A model generated the notes under the pieces. That model was not told where the DNA came from and made no database searches. It saw only the letters and a list, made by a program, of their open reading frames with translations. From NCBI GenBank assembly GCA_947459055.1, contig CANHCG010000070.1, positions 1-7,791 on the forward strand: a stretch of 7,791 nucleotides of DNA. Direction: 5' to 3'. Both the position numbers and the translations under genes were made by a program. The stretch comes from Cytophagaceae bacterium (GTDB lineage: Bacteria > Bacteroidota > Bacteroidia > Cytophagales > Spirosomataceae). Within the stretch, counting starts at the first letter, position 1. Each line of letters starts with the position of its first letter. This document shows positions 1 through 6,506 of the stretch, one piece after another.

Positions 1-1073
1 AAGATTGAACGCGTATTCGAATAATTTAAGGCTGTTACATTCCCAATAGTCGCGGAGCCCAACGAGAACTTAAATCCGCCTGATAAAGACGCACGCATAT
101 CTGGCAAAGCCGATGATTGTATCGGAACCCAATTGTTTTTCAATGAAGCCCCTATTCCATCTAAAGCCGCTGGAGTAGAATTAAGTAAAGCCGTACGATT
201 GGCTGGAAAAGACTTAGGCAAGTTGAAATATCCAAAATCAAATCCAGTCCATGCATTTACGGAATTTTTAGTTGAATAAAACCTTTCCCCAGTTGATCCC
301 TCCCGATACGAACTCGAAATGTCCAACGTGATAAAATTATTTTCAGGAATCGATTTAGTAAAGATCTTCACCACACCTCCAGCAAATTCGCCTGGGATTT
401 CAGCTGATGGCGATTTAAACACCAAAATCCGATCAATCTGACCTGCAGGAATAATATCAAATGAGAACGAACGAACATCCGTTTCCATCGATGGCGCGAA
501 GGCATTGTTTAATTGAACCGTATTATATCGCTCATTTAAGCCACGAATATTAATAAAACGCTCCCCAAAAATCGTAACCCCAGGAACACGCTTTACTACT
601 TCGGCTGCTGTACGATCCAATGTCTTGGTAATTTGTGCAGCGGAGATTCCACTTACCACTAATTGAGCGGCTTTTAACTCAGAAATAACTGAAACTTCAG
701 TATTGGTTAGGCGCTGAGCCACGACCTTTACCTCCGCTAAGGTTGCGGATTCTTCCGCGATAGCTATATTTAATTCTGTCACTTGATCCGCTGTCACTTT
801 CACACCTTCATACACCTTAGGTTGATAACCCACAAAAGAAATTTTCAACGAGTAAGTCCCCGCTGCCAATTTTCCAAAATCAAAAAAACCATTAATGTCT
901 GTGGCCGCTCCTTTCGTAGAACCTTGAATTAAAACAGTTGCCCCGATAATATCTTCCTTCGTCTTCTCATCCTTAATGGTTCCCCGAAGAACCCCCGTTT
1001 GCTGTGCAAAAGCGCCGAAAATGAATAAAAATTGAATTAAAAAAATGTTGGTGTAATTTTTGAAAGAGTTCAT
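1..1073 (-). CDS. TonB-dependent outer-membrane receptor, N-terminal part (C-terminus off the left edge)
   Basis: The reading frame is open from an ATG at 1073 down to base 1, giving 357 codons with no stop. Residues 1-23 form a Sec signal peptide (hydrophobic core ending AFA, then QQTG). Residues 25-105 look like the carboxypeptidase-regulatory-like beta-sandwich found at the front of Bacteroidota receptors (GVLRGTIKDEKT, GATVLIQGSTKG, AGTYSLKISFVGYQ). Residues 128-240 are the TonB plug domain, with VVKRVPGVTI, INIRGLNERYNTVQLNNA and IPGEFAGGVVKIFTK. The barrel begins after about residue 245. By family, such proteins import a scarce nutrient across the outer membrane using TonB/ExbBD energy. 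The substrate cannot be read from this part. The plug (RGLNERYNTVQLN, SFDIIPAGQIDRI) belongs to the general COG1629-type receptors rather than the SusC type, which usually carries a VVVGYG motif. The 5' region contains a Pho-box-like array, which suggests a phosphorus source, but that is inference only. The start has no Shine-Dalgarno sequence, as is normal in this phylum. Confidence 0.93.
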   Translation of the reverse strand, partial: MNSFKNYTNIFLIQFLFIFGAFAQQTGVLRGTIKDEKTKEDIIGATVLIQGSTKGAATDINGFFDFGKLAAGTYSLKISFVGYQPKVYEGVKVTADQVTELNIAIAEESATLAEVKVVAQRLTNTEVSVISELKAAQLVVSGISAAQITKTLDRTAAEVVKRVPGVTIFGERFINIRGLNERYNTVQLNNAFAPSMETDVRSFSFDIIPAGQIDRILVFKSPSAEIPGEFAGGVVKIFTKSIPENNFITLDISSSYREGSTGERFYSTKNSVNAWTGFDFGYFNLPKSFPANRTALLNSTPAALDGIGASLKNNWVPIQSSALPDMRASLSGGFKFSLGSATIGNVTALNYSNTRSI

Positions 1074-1100
1074 AAATGATTTTTGGTGTTTTTTACGACA

Positions 1101-1108
1101 CAAAAATA
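1101..1108 (-). promoter_or_regulatory. -7 promoter element of the TonB receptor gene
   Basis: On the minus strand, bases 1108 to 1101 read TATTTTTG, a full match to the Bacteroidetes -7 consensus TAnnTTTG. Transcription would begin near 1095, leaving a leader of about 20 bases before the ATG at 1073. No convincing TTTG -33 element lies at the right distance upstream. That fits a promoter that depends on an activator bound just upstream. Confidence 0.5.
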
Positions 1109-1128
1109 CCTCTCGACAAGCGCCTCCT

Positions 1129-1167
1129 CGTTATGTGATGATTAACCGTTTATTAGGAAATTGTTAA
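1129..1167 (-). promoter_or_regulatory. Pho-box-like direct repeats facing the TonB receptor gene
   Basis: Read on the minus strand, four six-base units start exactly every 11 bases: TTAACA (1167-1162), CTAATA (1156-1151), TTAATC (1145-1140) and ATAACG (1134-1129). All share a central TAA, but only the first is a perfect TTAACA. Repeats of TT(A/C/T)ACA with an 11-base period are the known binding pattern of PhoP in Bacillus, and PhoB-family regulators bind similar repeats. The last unit ends 20 bases from the -7 box at 1108, where a -35-replacing activator would sit. The regulator is inferred, and three of the four units are degenerate. Confidence 0.4.
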
Positions 1168-1182
1168 GAAATTATACTGCCC

Positions 1183-1199
1183 TTAACAATTTCTTAACA
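1183..1199 (+). promoter_or_regulatory. Perfect pair of TTAACA boxes, 11 bases apart
   Basis: TTAACA occurs at 1183-1188 and again at 1194-1199 with five bases (ATTTC) between them, an exact 11-base direct repeat. The left half also forms a 12-bp inverted repeat with 1157-1168 (arms GAAATTGTTAAG and CTTAACAATTTC, loop of 13). The site therefore points away from the opposing array at 1129-1167. It could extend the receptor's activator site or serve transcription to the right. The nearest good plus-strand promoter is about 140 bases downstream, too far for a classical -35-adjacent position. Confidence 0.4.
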
Positions 1200-1340
1200 T
1201 AGGGTTTTTGTTAGCCCAACCATTTACTTCTTAGTCCTAAAATTTAACATCGAAACCGTATTAAAAATGGTATTATTCAAAGAAATATAATTTTTTATAG
1301 AAGAACTTTCTTGGAAAATTTAAATTTTATGCGGATTTAA

Positions 1341-1370
1341 TTTGGAGTTTATTTTAAACGCCTAGTTTTG
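1341..1370 (+). promoter_or_regulatory. Promoter of the small secreted protein gene
   Basis: TTTG at 1341-1344 and TAGTTTTG at 1363-1370 match the Bacteroidetes -33 and -7 elements (TTTG and TAnnTTTG), with an 18-base spacer inside the known 17-23 range. Transcription should start near 1375-1377, about 43 bases before the ATG at 1420. This is the best-formed promoter in the window and suggests steady housekeeping-sigma expression unless a repressor intervenes. Confidence 0.65.
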
Positions 1371-1381
1371 ATACAAGAAAA

Positions 1382-1395
1382 CGGAAATATTTCCG
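1382..1395. promoter_or_regulatory. Perfect 14-bp palindrome at the start of the transcript (possible operator)
   Basis: CGGAAATATTTCCG at 1382-1395 is its own reverse complement, with no mismatch and no loop. It begins about 12 bases after the -7 box, so it would cover roughly +5 to +20 of the transcript for the gene at 1420. A repressor dimer bound there would block initiation. With no loop, an RNA hairpin would be short and weak, so a DNA site is more likely. A perfect palindrome of this length could occur once in several kilobases by chance, so its position is the main argument. Confidence 0.35.
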
Positions 1396-1419
1396 CCTAA
1401 GTTTTAACTAGTATATGTT

Positions 1420-1776
1420 ATGAAAAATTTCATCCCAAAAAATTCAATTGCAGCGGTTGCTTTCGCTGCGTTGTTGTCACTTTCATCTGCTGCCTCTGCA
1501 TCGGAGTTGTCGCTACCTGTTTCCATCGAACAAGTAGGAAAATTGAAATTTTTAGTAAGCCCTGAATTGAAAACGCAATTAATTGTTACCATATACGATA
1601 CTGATAATAATTTGATCCATAGCGAAGCCATCACAAGTAAAAAGATGTTCAGTTTTGCGGATTTGGTGGATGGCGCTTACCGCATGGAAATTTTAGATGC
1701 GCGCAAAAATCTCTTGAAATCCAAAACTTTTAGCATTAAAACCGAAGTGAAACGTGATTTAGTTGCCATTCAATAA
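1420..1776 (+). CDS. Small secreted beta-sandwich protein of unknown function, 118 aa
   Basis: The ATG at 1420 begins a classical Sec signal peptide: basic start (MKNFIPKN), hydrophobic residues 10-22, and a probable cut after A27 (ASA, then SEL). The mature chain is only about 91 residues. It is made of alternating beta-strand-like segments: LKFLVSPEL, TQLIVTIYDTDNNLIHSE, KKMFSFADLVDGAYRMEIL and LLKSKTFSI. The pattern 'VTIYD..NNLIHSE...FSFADLVDGAYRMEI' resembles the beta-sandwich of type IX secretion C-terminal domains (Por_Secre_tail-like). Here that fold would be the whole protein rather than a tail on a larger one. There are no cysteines or membrane segments in the mature part. The gene is monocistronic, with its own promoter (1341-1370), a palindrome in the leader and a terminator 30 bases after the stop. 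I do not recognise a named family, and the function is unknown. Confidence 0.85.
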   Translation: MKNFIPKNSIAAVAFAALLSLSSAASASELSLPVSIEQVGKLKFLVSPELKTQLIVTIYDTDNNLIHSEAITSKKMFSFADLVDGAYRMEILDARKNLLKSKTFSIKTEVKRDLVAIQ

Positions 1777-1804
1777 GGTCTATCAACAAGTGAAAGATTA
1801 AGGG

Positions 1805-1836
1805 AAAAGGGCACGGAAATTCTGTGTCTTTTTTTT
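1805..1836 (+). terminator. Intrinsic terminator after the small secreted protein gene
   Basis: GGGCAC at 1809-1814 pairs with GTGTCT at 1824-1829, including two G-U pairs. Four further A-T pairs come from AAAA at 1805-1808 and the first bases of the T-run. A run of eight T follows from 1829. It lies 30-60 bases past the stop at 1776 and separates this gene from the helicase. Confidence 0.65.
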
Positions 1837-1882
1837 ATGGATTTAAATCAATTTTTTCAGCCAAAAACCCATCCTTTTTTCC

Positions 1883-1890
1883 TATTTTTG
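1883..1890 (+). promoter_or_regulatory. -7 promoter element of the UvrD/PcrA helicase gene
   Basis: TATTTTTG at 1883-1890 fits TAnnTTTG exactly and lies 30 bases before the ATG at 1921. It falls after the terminator, so the helicase probably has its own transcript starting near 1895. I found no clear TTTG at the usual -33 distance; only T-rich sequence is present there. Confidence 0.5.
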
Positions 1891-1920
1891 TCGCCCTTAG
1901 TACCCACATTTTAGACGCAT

Positions 1921-4206
1921 ATGGATTTTTTGGAAGGATTAAATGAACCTCAGCGGAAAGCCGTTCAGCATATCGATGGACCTCTGATGATCATAGCCGG
2001 TGCCGGTTCAGGCAAAACACGGGTACTTACTTACCGAACCGCCTATTTAATCCAGCATGGGGTGGATCCTTTTTCGATTCTTTTGTTGACATTTACCAAC
2101 AAAGCCGCCGGCGAAATGCGTCACCGTATCGAATCGGTCATCGGCTCCCAAGCCAAAAACATTTGGATGGGTACTTTCCACTCCATTTTTGCCAAAATCC
2201 TCCGCTTCGAAGGAGAACGTCTTGGCTATACCTCGAACTTTTCAATTTACGATACCGACGATTCCAAATCACTCATTCGCGCCCTCATCAAAGAACAAAA
2301 CCTCGATGATAAAGTCTATAAAGTGAATTTGGTGCTCAATCGGATCTCCAATGCAAAAAACCGGCTCATCGGCCCCGAACAATACCTCGGCTCCTCCGTC
2401 CTAGAACACGAAGACCGCCTGGCGAAAATTCCGATGATGGGCCAGCTCTACAAAAGCTATTGCGCCCGTTGCTTCCAAGCAAACGCCATGGATTTCGACG
2501 ATTTACTTTTTCAAACGAACATCCTCTTTCGTGACCATTTGGACGTTCTAAATAAATACCAACATAAATTTAAGCACGTCATGGTCGACGAGTTTCAGGA
2601 TACCAACGTCTCCCAATACCTCATCACCAAAAAACTCGCCGCAGTCAATCAAAATATCTGCGTCGTAGGGGACGATGCCCAAAGTATCTACGCCTTCCGT
2701 GGCGCCGATATCCAAAATATCCTGAATTTCGAACGCGATTACGCCGATTTAACCACCATCAAACTGGAGGAAAATTACCGCTCCACCAAAGCCATCGTGG
2801 CAGTGGCAAATTCCATCATTTCGAGAAACAAAAGCCAATTGAAGAAAGACGTCTTTACGTCTAACGAAGAAGGCGATCAAATCGAAATCATCCGCGCCAG
2901 TTCCGATAACGAAGAAGGTCGACTCATCGCCTCCACGATTTTCGAAACCCGACAAAAAGAAGTCGGCTTTACCTGGGCCGATTTCGCTATTTTATACCGA
3001 ACAAATGCCCAATCCCGTTCTTTTGAAGAATCATTGCGCCGACTAAACATCAAATACCGGATCGTCGGAGGACTTTCTTTTTACCAACGAAAAGAAATCA
3101 AAGACGTCCTCGCCTACCTACGTTTTGTGGTCAACCAAAACGACGAAGAAGCCTTTAAACGCATCATCAATCTACCTAAACGTGGCATCGGTGATACCAC
3201 CATCGCGAAAATTGCAGTCACAGCAGCTGAAAATCAAATGTCGATATGGGATGTGGTATCCAACATCAACCAGTTTCAAGGCAACCGCGGCAGCGCTCCC
3301 ATCGAACAATTTGCCGACCTTATTAAGTCCTTCAAACTTATGGTCGAAATCGAGCAAAAAGATGCCTATGAAGTAGCTTCTCATGTCGCCAAAGCTTCCG
3401 GTCTCGTACGCGAACTCTACGAAGACAAAACCGTGGAAGGCCTCGCACGTTACCAAAACATGCAAGAATTACTGAATGCCATCAAGCAATTCGTCGATTC
3501 TGAAGAAAATGAGGATAAATCGCTGGGGACCTTTTTGCAGTCAGTATCTTTATTGACAAATGCCGATACGAACGAAGACCCCAACGACCGTGACAAAGTC
3601 ACCCTCATGACCGTCCACTCCGCCAAAGGCCTCGAATTCAAACATGTTTTTTTGGTCGGCTTGGAAGAGGATTTGTTTCCTAGCCAAATGATGCTGCAAA
3701 GTCAGGCCGACCTCGAAGAAGAACGTCGCCTATTTTACGTTGCCATCACCCGCGCTGAGAAAAAATTAATGATTTCTTATGCGGAATCGAGGTATCAATT
3801 TGGCCGACTGAAAAGTTGCGAACCCAGCCGATTCCTGAATGAATTGGATTCCACCTACCTGAAAATGGCCAAAGTTCAAGGGAAAAAAGATACGAGTGCA
3901 TTTCGACCCGTTCAGAAAACGGGTTTTGTGGAAAAATCCACAGCCGGGAGTGCGTCGGCAGCCCAACTCATCCAAAAGCCCAAACAAAACACTAATTACC
4001 AACACGTTCCATCGGCCGATTTCAAGCAAACCGCACCTGAAAACCTACAAGAAGGCCAACGCGTGGAACATCAAAAATTCGGATTTGGCCTAATTAAAAA
4101 ATTAGAAATAAATGGCGCGGAACGAAAAGCGCATATTCAATTTGAAAAGGGCGTGGGCGAAAAAGTACTTTTGCTGAGTTTTGCAAAACTAATGGTGGTC
4201 GAATAA
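1921..4206 (+). CDS. pcrA: UvrD/PcrA-type superfamily 1A 3'-5' DNA helicase, 761 aa
   Basis: This is a full-length ATP-dependent DNA helicase of the UvrD/PcrA/Rep family. By family it acts in nucleotide-excision and mismatch repair, removes RecA filaments and helps clear stalled RNA polymerase. All core motifs are visible: Q motif LNEPQRKAV (7-15), Walker A AGAGSGKT (26-33), motif Ia TFTNKAAGEMR, Walker B VDEFQDTN (222-229), motif III VGDDAQSIYAFRGAD (249-263), motif IV LEENYRST (282-289), motif V TLMTVHSAKGLEF (561-573) and motif VI RRLFYVAITRA (602-612). The E of DEFQD is intact, so ATPase activity is expected. After a low-complexity linker (about 655-705), residues 711-761 (EGQRVEHQKFGFGLIKKLE...) form the Tudor-like tail that contacts RNA polymerase in PcrA. 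That tail favours PcrA/UvrD over Rep. The length is normal for the family. The start is supported by the conserved N-terminus and the -7 box 30 bases upstream. The stop abuts the stop of the opposing gene. Confidence 0.97.
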   Translation: MDFLEGLNEPQRKAVQHIDGPLMIIAGAGSGKTRVLTYRTAYLIQHGVDPFSILLLTFTNKAAGEMRHRIESVIGSQAKNIWMGTFHSIFAKILRFEGERLGYTSNFSIYDTDDSKSLIRALIKEQNLDDKVYKVNLVLNRISNAKNRLIGPEQYLGSSVLEHEDRLAKIPMMGQLYKSYCARCFQANAMDFDDLLFQTNILFRDHLDVLNKYQHKFKHVMVDEFQDTNVSQYLITKKLAAVNQNICVVGDDAQSIYAFRGADIQNILNFERDYADLTTIKLEENYRSTKAIVAVANSIISRNKSQLKKDVFTSNEEGDQIEIIRASSDNEEGRLIASTIFETRQKEVGFTWADFAILYRTNAQSRSFEESLRRLNIKYRIVGGLSFYQRKEIKDVLAYLRFVVNQNDEEAFKRIINLPKRGIGDTTIAKIAVTAAENQMSIWDVVSNINQFQGNRGSAPIEQFADLIKSFKLMVEIEQKDAYEVASHVAKASGLVRELYEDKTVEGLARYQNMQELLNAIKQFVDSEENEDKSLGTFLQSVSLLTNADTNEDPNDRDKVTLMTVHSAKGLEFKHVFLVGLEEDLFPSQMMLQSQADLEEERRLFYVAITRAEKKLMISYAESRYQFGRLKSCEPSRFLNELDSTYLKMAKVQGKKDTSAFRPVQKTGFVEKSTAGSASAAQLIQKPKQNTNYQHVPSADFKQTAPENLQEGQRVEHQKFGFGLIKKLEINGAERKAHIQFEKGVGEKVLLLSFAKLMVVE

Positions 4207-4230
4207 TTATTTTTTCTTATAAAAAAATAA
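4207..4230. terminator. A/T-only inverted repeat at the convergent gene ends (weak candidate bidirectional terminator)
   Basis: TTATTTTTT at 4207-4215 and AAAAAATAA at 4222-4230 are perfect 9-bp arms around a 6-base loop. The repeat begins at the shared boundary of the two converging genes and forms the last codons and stop (YKKK-stop) of the minus-strand lipoprotein. No G-C pair supports the stem, so termination strength is doubtful. No better terminator is visible at this junction for either gene. Confidence 0.25.
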
Positions 4231-5154
4231 ACGCACCGGACTCGATCCATCCGCGGATTCCGAAATCGTATAATAGCCTCCGCCATCTTCTGCAAAGGTG
4301 ATTCCTTCCCCCTGAGGTTCCATTTGATAAGGAACCGTTTTAGCCTGACGCGACAGTGCCTGCGGAATCGTTTCCCCTTCTTTGCGTTTCCAATAATAGA
4401 TTTCCAAATAGTTTTTTACCAAAATCTCCGTATTATCCGGCGAAACCGAACCTGCGGTGATATAAAATCCTTGAATGACTTGAGCAGCGCTGGAAAAAGG
4501 CTGGGAAATATTGTCCAATTTTTGAATGAACTCAGCTTTCGTCGTGGAGCCAGCGACCATATTGGCTGCGGCAATTTTATATAATTGTTTTTGCGTTTCG
4601 CGCTTGCTGATGATGAAAAGGTCCTTGGTTTGTTGGTCTATTAATAAACATTCCATATCACGGGATCCATCTGAAACAGTGAATGTGACCTTATTTACTT
4701 GTGTGATGGTATTCAAAGTTGGCGTACTAGCAGAAATAACCGGTTCTTTAAACCAATAAATGACGTAGGAGCTATAGGCCGTATTGTTATCACCAAAATC
4801 GGCTACATATATCGTGGCTGTTCCATCCGCTTCTTTAACAACTGCCATGTCTTCCCAATCCCGATTATCAGCCCCTTGAATCGTAAATTCATATTTCCCT
4901 TTCCCGAATGTATCAAACAAAAAGAGGCGGTTCCGGTCCCCAGAGTCATTATGCGACCATAAAAAACCCCGATTTAATCGACTGGCGGCTAGGCCAGAGG
5001 CTTCGTCTAATTGGCCGTTTTCCAACAAGCCCCTATCCTGTACATTTTCATACGTGGATTCAATACTAGTTACCGGTGGCGTAGGCGTAGGTGCCGGTTT
5101 TTCACAAGCCAGTATAAAGAGACATACGAAAAAGGCTAGCTTAGACTGTCTCAT
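4207..5154 (-). CDS. Beta-propeller-like lipoprotein of unknown function, 315 aa, in the gldD position
   Basis: The ATG at 5154 opens a lipoprotein signal: MRQSK, hydrophobic residues 6-16, then lipobox ILAC with C17 as the lipidated cysteine. A Pro/Thr-rich tether follows (PAPTPTPPVT, 20-29). The body is beta-rich with repeated acidic motifs: EASGL (51-55), WSHNDSGD (66-73), DWEDMAV (99-105), DFGDNN (119-124), DMECLLID (166-173) and QGEGITF (281-287). This looks like a small beta-propeller with one acidic motif per blade. Proteins of this look are widespread in Bacteroidota as hypothetical proteins, sometimes mislabelled PE-PGRS. A phytase- or esterase-like activity is conceivable but not shown. 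The start overlaps the last 14 bases of gldE, so the two are translationally linked in one operon. It does not look like GldD (about 190 aa), which usually follows gldE. It probably sits in the periplasm or on the outer membrane. The lipoprotein call is sure; the function is not. Confidence 0.9.
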   Translation of the reverse strand: MRQSKLAFFVCLFILACEKPAPTPTPPVTSIESTYENVQDRGLLENGQLDEASGLAASRLNRGFLWSHNDSGDRNRLFLFDTFGKGKYEFTIQGADNRDWEDMAVVKEADGTATIYVADFGDNNTAYSSYVIYWFKEPVISASTPTLNTITQVNKVTFTVSDGSRDMECLLIDQQTKDLFIISKRETQKQLYKIAAANMVAGSTTKAEFIQKLDNISQPFSSAAQVIQGFYITAGSVSPDNTEILVKNYLEIYYWKRKEGETIPQALSRQAKTVPYQMEPQGEGITFAEDGGGYYTISESADGSSPVRLFFYKKK

Positions 5155-6484
5155 TCGTTGGATTTTGCTGAAGGGTAACCTTTATTTTTTTGATGCGGCG
5201 GGTATCCACGGATTGCACGCGAAACAAAAAGGATTCAAAGGAAATTTCTTCATTGGAATTCGGAATCCGCCCAAACAACTCGATCAATAAACCGCCCAAT
5301 GTCTCGCTTTCTCCTTTTCCTTTCTCGAAAAATGAGATATCCATATCGAATACTCGACAAAAATCATTTAACGATGTTTTTGCCTCAAAAAGGTAATTCT
5401 GTTCATCTAATTTCTTGTAATCCACTTCCTCGTCATCAAATTCATCATTGATTTCCCCCACAATCTCCTCGATGATATCCTCCATGGTCACCAGACCTTC
5501 CGTCTCTCCGTATTCATTCACCACAATCGCCATGTGTACTCGCTTTTCTTGAAAGTCGTACAAAAGGTCATCGATTTTTTTATTTTCTGGCACAAAAAAG
5601 GGCTGGTGCAACAAAGAGACCCAATCAAAATTTTCATCCTGATCTAAGTCCTTCAATAAGTCTTTGATGTATAAAATCCCTTCAATTTTATCAATCGTCT
5701 CGCTATACACCGGAATCCGCGAATAGCCATTTTTATTGATTTTATCCATCAGTTCATGGAAATCCATCTCCGTATCTAGGGCCATAATATCTCGACGCGC
5801 CCTCATGACCGATTTCACTGAAGTATTCCCAAAATTTAAAATCCCTCGCAAAATATCCTTTTCACGTTCCGACGTATTTTCATCCGTCGTGATTTCCAAT
5901 GCCTGGTTTAATTCATGCGTAGTAAGGGTATATGATTTTTTCTGAATTCGCTTTTCGATTAAGCCAGAAATCCCCAATAATACCTTTGAAAGGGGCATAA
6001 AAATAAAAGTGAAAAACTCGATCAATGGCGCGGAATAGCGCGCAAAATTCAAATTATTTTGTTGTGCCCAAACTTTCGGAATTAATTCCCCAAAAAAGGT
6101 AATGATAAAAGTGACCCCGAATAATAAGAATAAAGTAATGAGGAGTGTACCAACGGATTGCGGTCCCATGACCAATTCGGTCAGGTAATTCGCGAGGGTA
6201 ATGAAGATAATGTTAACGAAATTAATGGAAATGAGCAGGGTGGCAAGAAGTTGTTGGGGTTTATCCAACAAATGACTCACTGCCTTTTCGGCTTTCCCTT
6301 CGCTTTCCCGAAGGCTAATTCTTTGCTCTGCATTTAAGGAGAAAAAGGCCACTTCCGAACCGGCCAAAAGGGCCGAAAGAAGCAATAAAGCCAATAAAAT
6401 GACGGTAAAAAGTAAAAGCGTACTAAAACTGACCGAAGGGTCAAGCATCATGACGAAGGTACTCGTATAGGGGTCGGCATCCAT
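5141..6484 (-). CDS. gldE: GldE, gliding-motility-associated CNNM/CBS/CorC-HlyC membrane protein, 447 aa
   Basis: This is an inner-membrane protein of the hemolysin-C/CorC-like family. Residues 19-41, 77-104, 110-130 and 150-172 are hydrophobic and form the CNNM (DUF21) domain, with its signatures AGSEVAFFSL (41-50) and GELIPKVWAQ (132-141). Residues 205-230 (EREKDILRGILNFGN..VKSVM) lead into a CBS pair: MRARRDIMALD...GYSRIPVY (227-260) and FQEKRVHMAIVVNEYGETEGLVTMEDIIEEIVGEI (311-345). Residues 360-437 are the CorC/HlyC transporter-associated domain (ETLGGLLIELFGRIP). Relatives bind nucleotides through CBS domains and transport or regulate Mg2+/Co2+. GldE is linked to gliding and type IX secretion and is thought to support GldD. 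The family alone would only allow 'CorC-like'; the gldE name rests on its position right after mutY and ssb. It has its own -7 box (6507-6514) past a terminator, and overlaps the following lipoprotein gene by 14 bases. M12 or M13 are possible later starts. Confidence 0.9.
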   Translation of the reverse strand: MDADPYTSTFVMMLDPSVSFSTLLLFTVILLALLLLSALLAGSEVAFFSLNAEQRISLRESEGKAEKAVSHLLDKPQQLLATLLISINFVNIIFITLANYLTELVMGPQSVGTLLITLFLLFGVTFIITFFGELIPKVWAQQNNLNFARYSAPLIEFFTFIFMPLSKVLLGISGLIEKRIQKKSYTLTTHELNQALEITTDENTSEREKDILRGILNFGNTSVKSVMRARRDIMALDTEMDFHELMDKINKNGYSRIPVYSETIDKIEGILYIKDLLKDLDQDENFDWVSLLHQPFFVPENKKIDDLLYDFQEKRVHMAIVVNEYGETEGLVTMEDIIEEIVGEINDEFDDEEVDYKKLDEQNYLFEAKTSLNDFCRVFDMDISFFEKGKGESETLGGLLIELFGRIPNSNEEISFESFLFRVQSVDTRRIKKIKVTLQQNPTNETV

Positions 6485-6506
6485 AATTTATGTGCACTAT
6501 TGAGCG

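Noticed and set aside
1315..1328. A/T-only palindrome AAAATTTAAATTTT in the divergent intergenic region
   Set aside because: It is purely A/T in an A/T-rich stretch and sits before the -33 box at no characteristic distance. It may be an UP-like element or chance.
1404..1634. Minus-strand ORF of 76 codons over the small secreted protein gene
   Set aside because: It is antisense to a gene with a clear signal peptide, promoter and terminator, and its own translation shows no domain or signal.
2749..2955. Minus-strand ORF inside the helicase gene (and similar ones at 3172-3465, 3450-3641 and 3766-4029, plus the plus-strand ORF at 3125-3376)
   Set aside because: They lie in other frames of a fully conserved helicase and their translations look like frame shadows.
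4324..4584. Plus-strand ORFs opposite the lipoprotein and gldE genes (also 4526-4759, 4699-4962, 5054-5290, 5190-5396 and 5736-5945)
   Set aside because: They are antisense shadows of recognised minus-strand genes, without plausible proteins or promoters.
4207..5154. Labelling the lipoprotein as GldD or as a PE-PGRS protein
   Set aside because: It is much longer than GldD and shows propeller-like repeats. PE-PGRS proteins are Gly-rich mycobacterial proteins that this sequence does not resemble.
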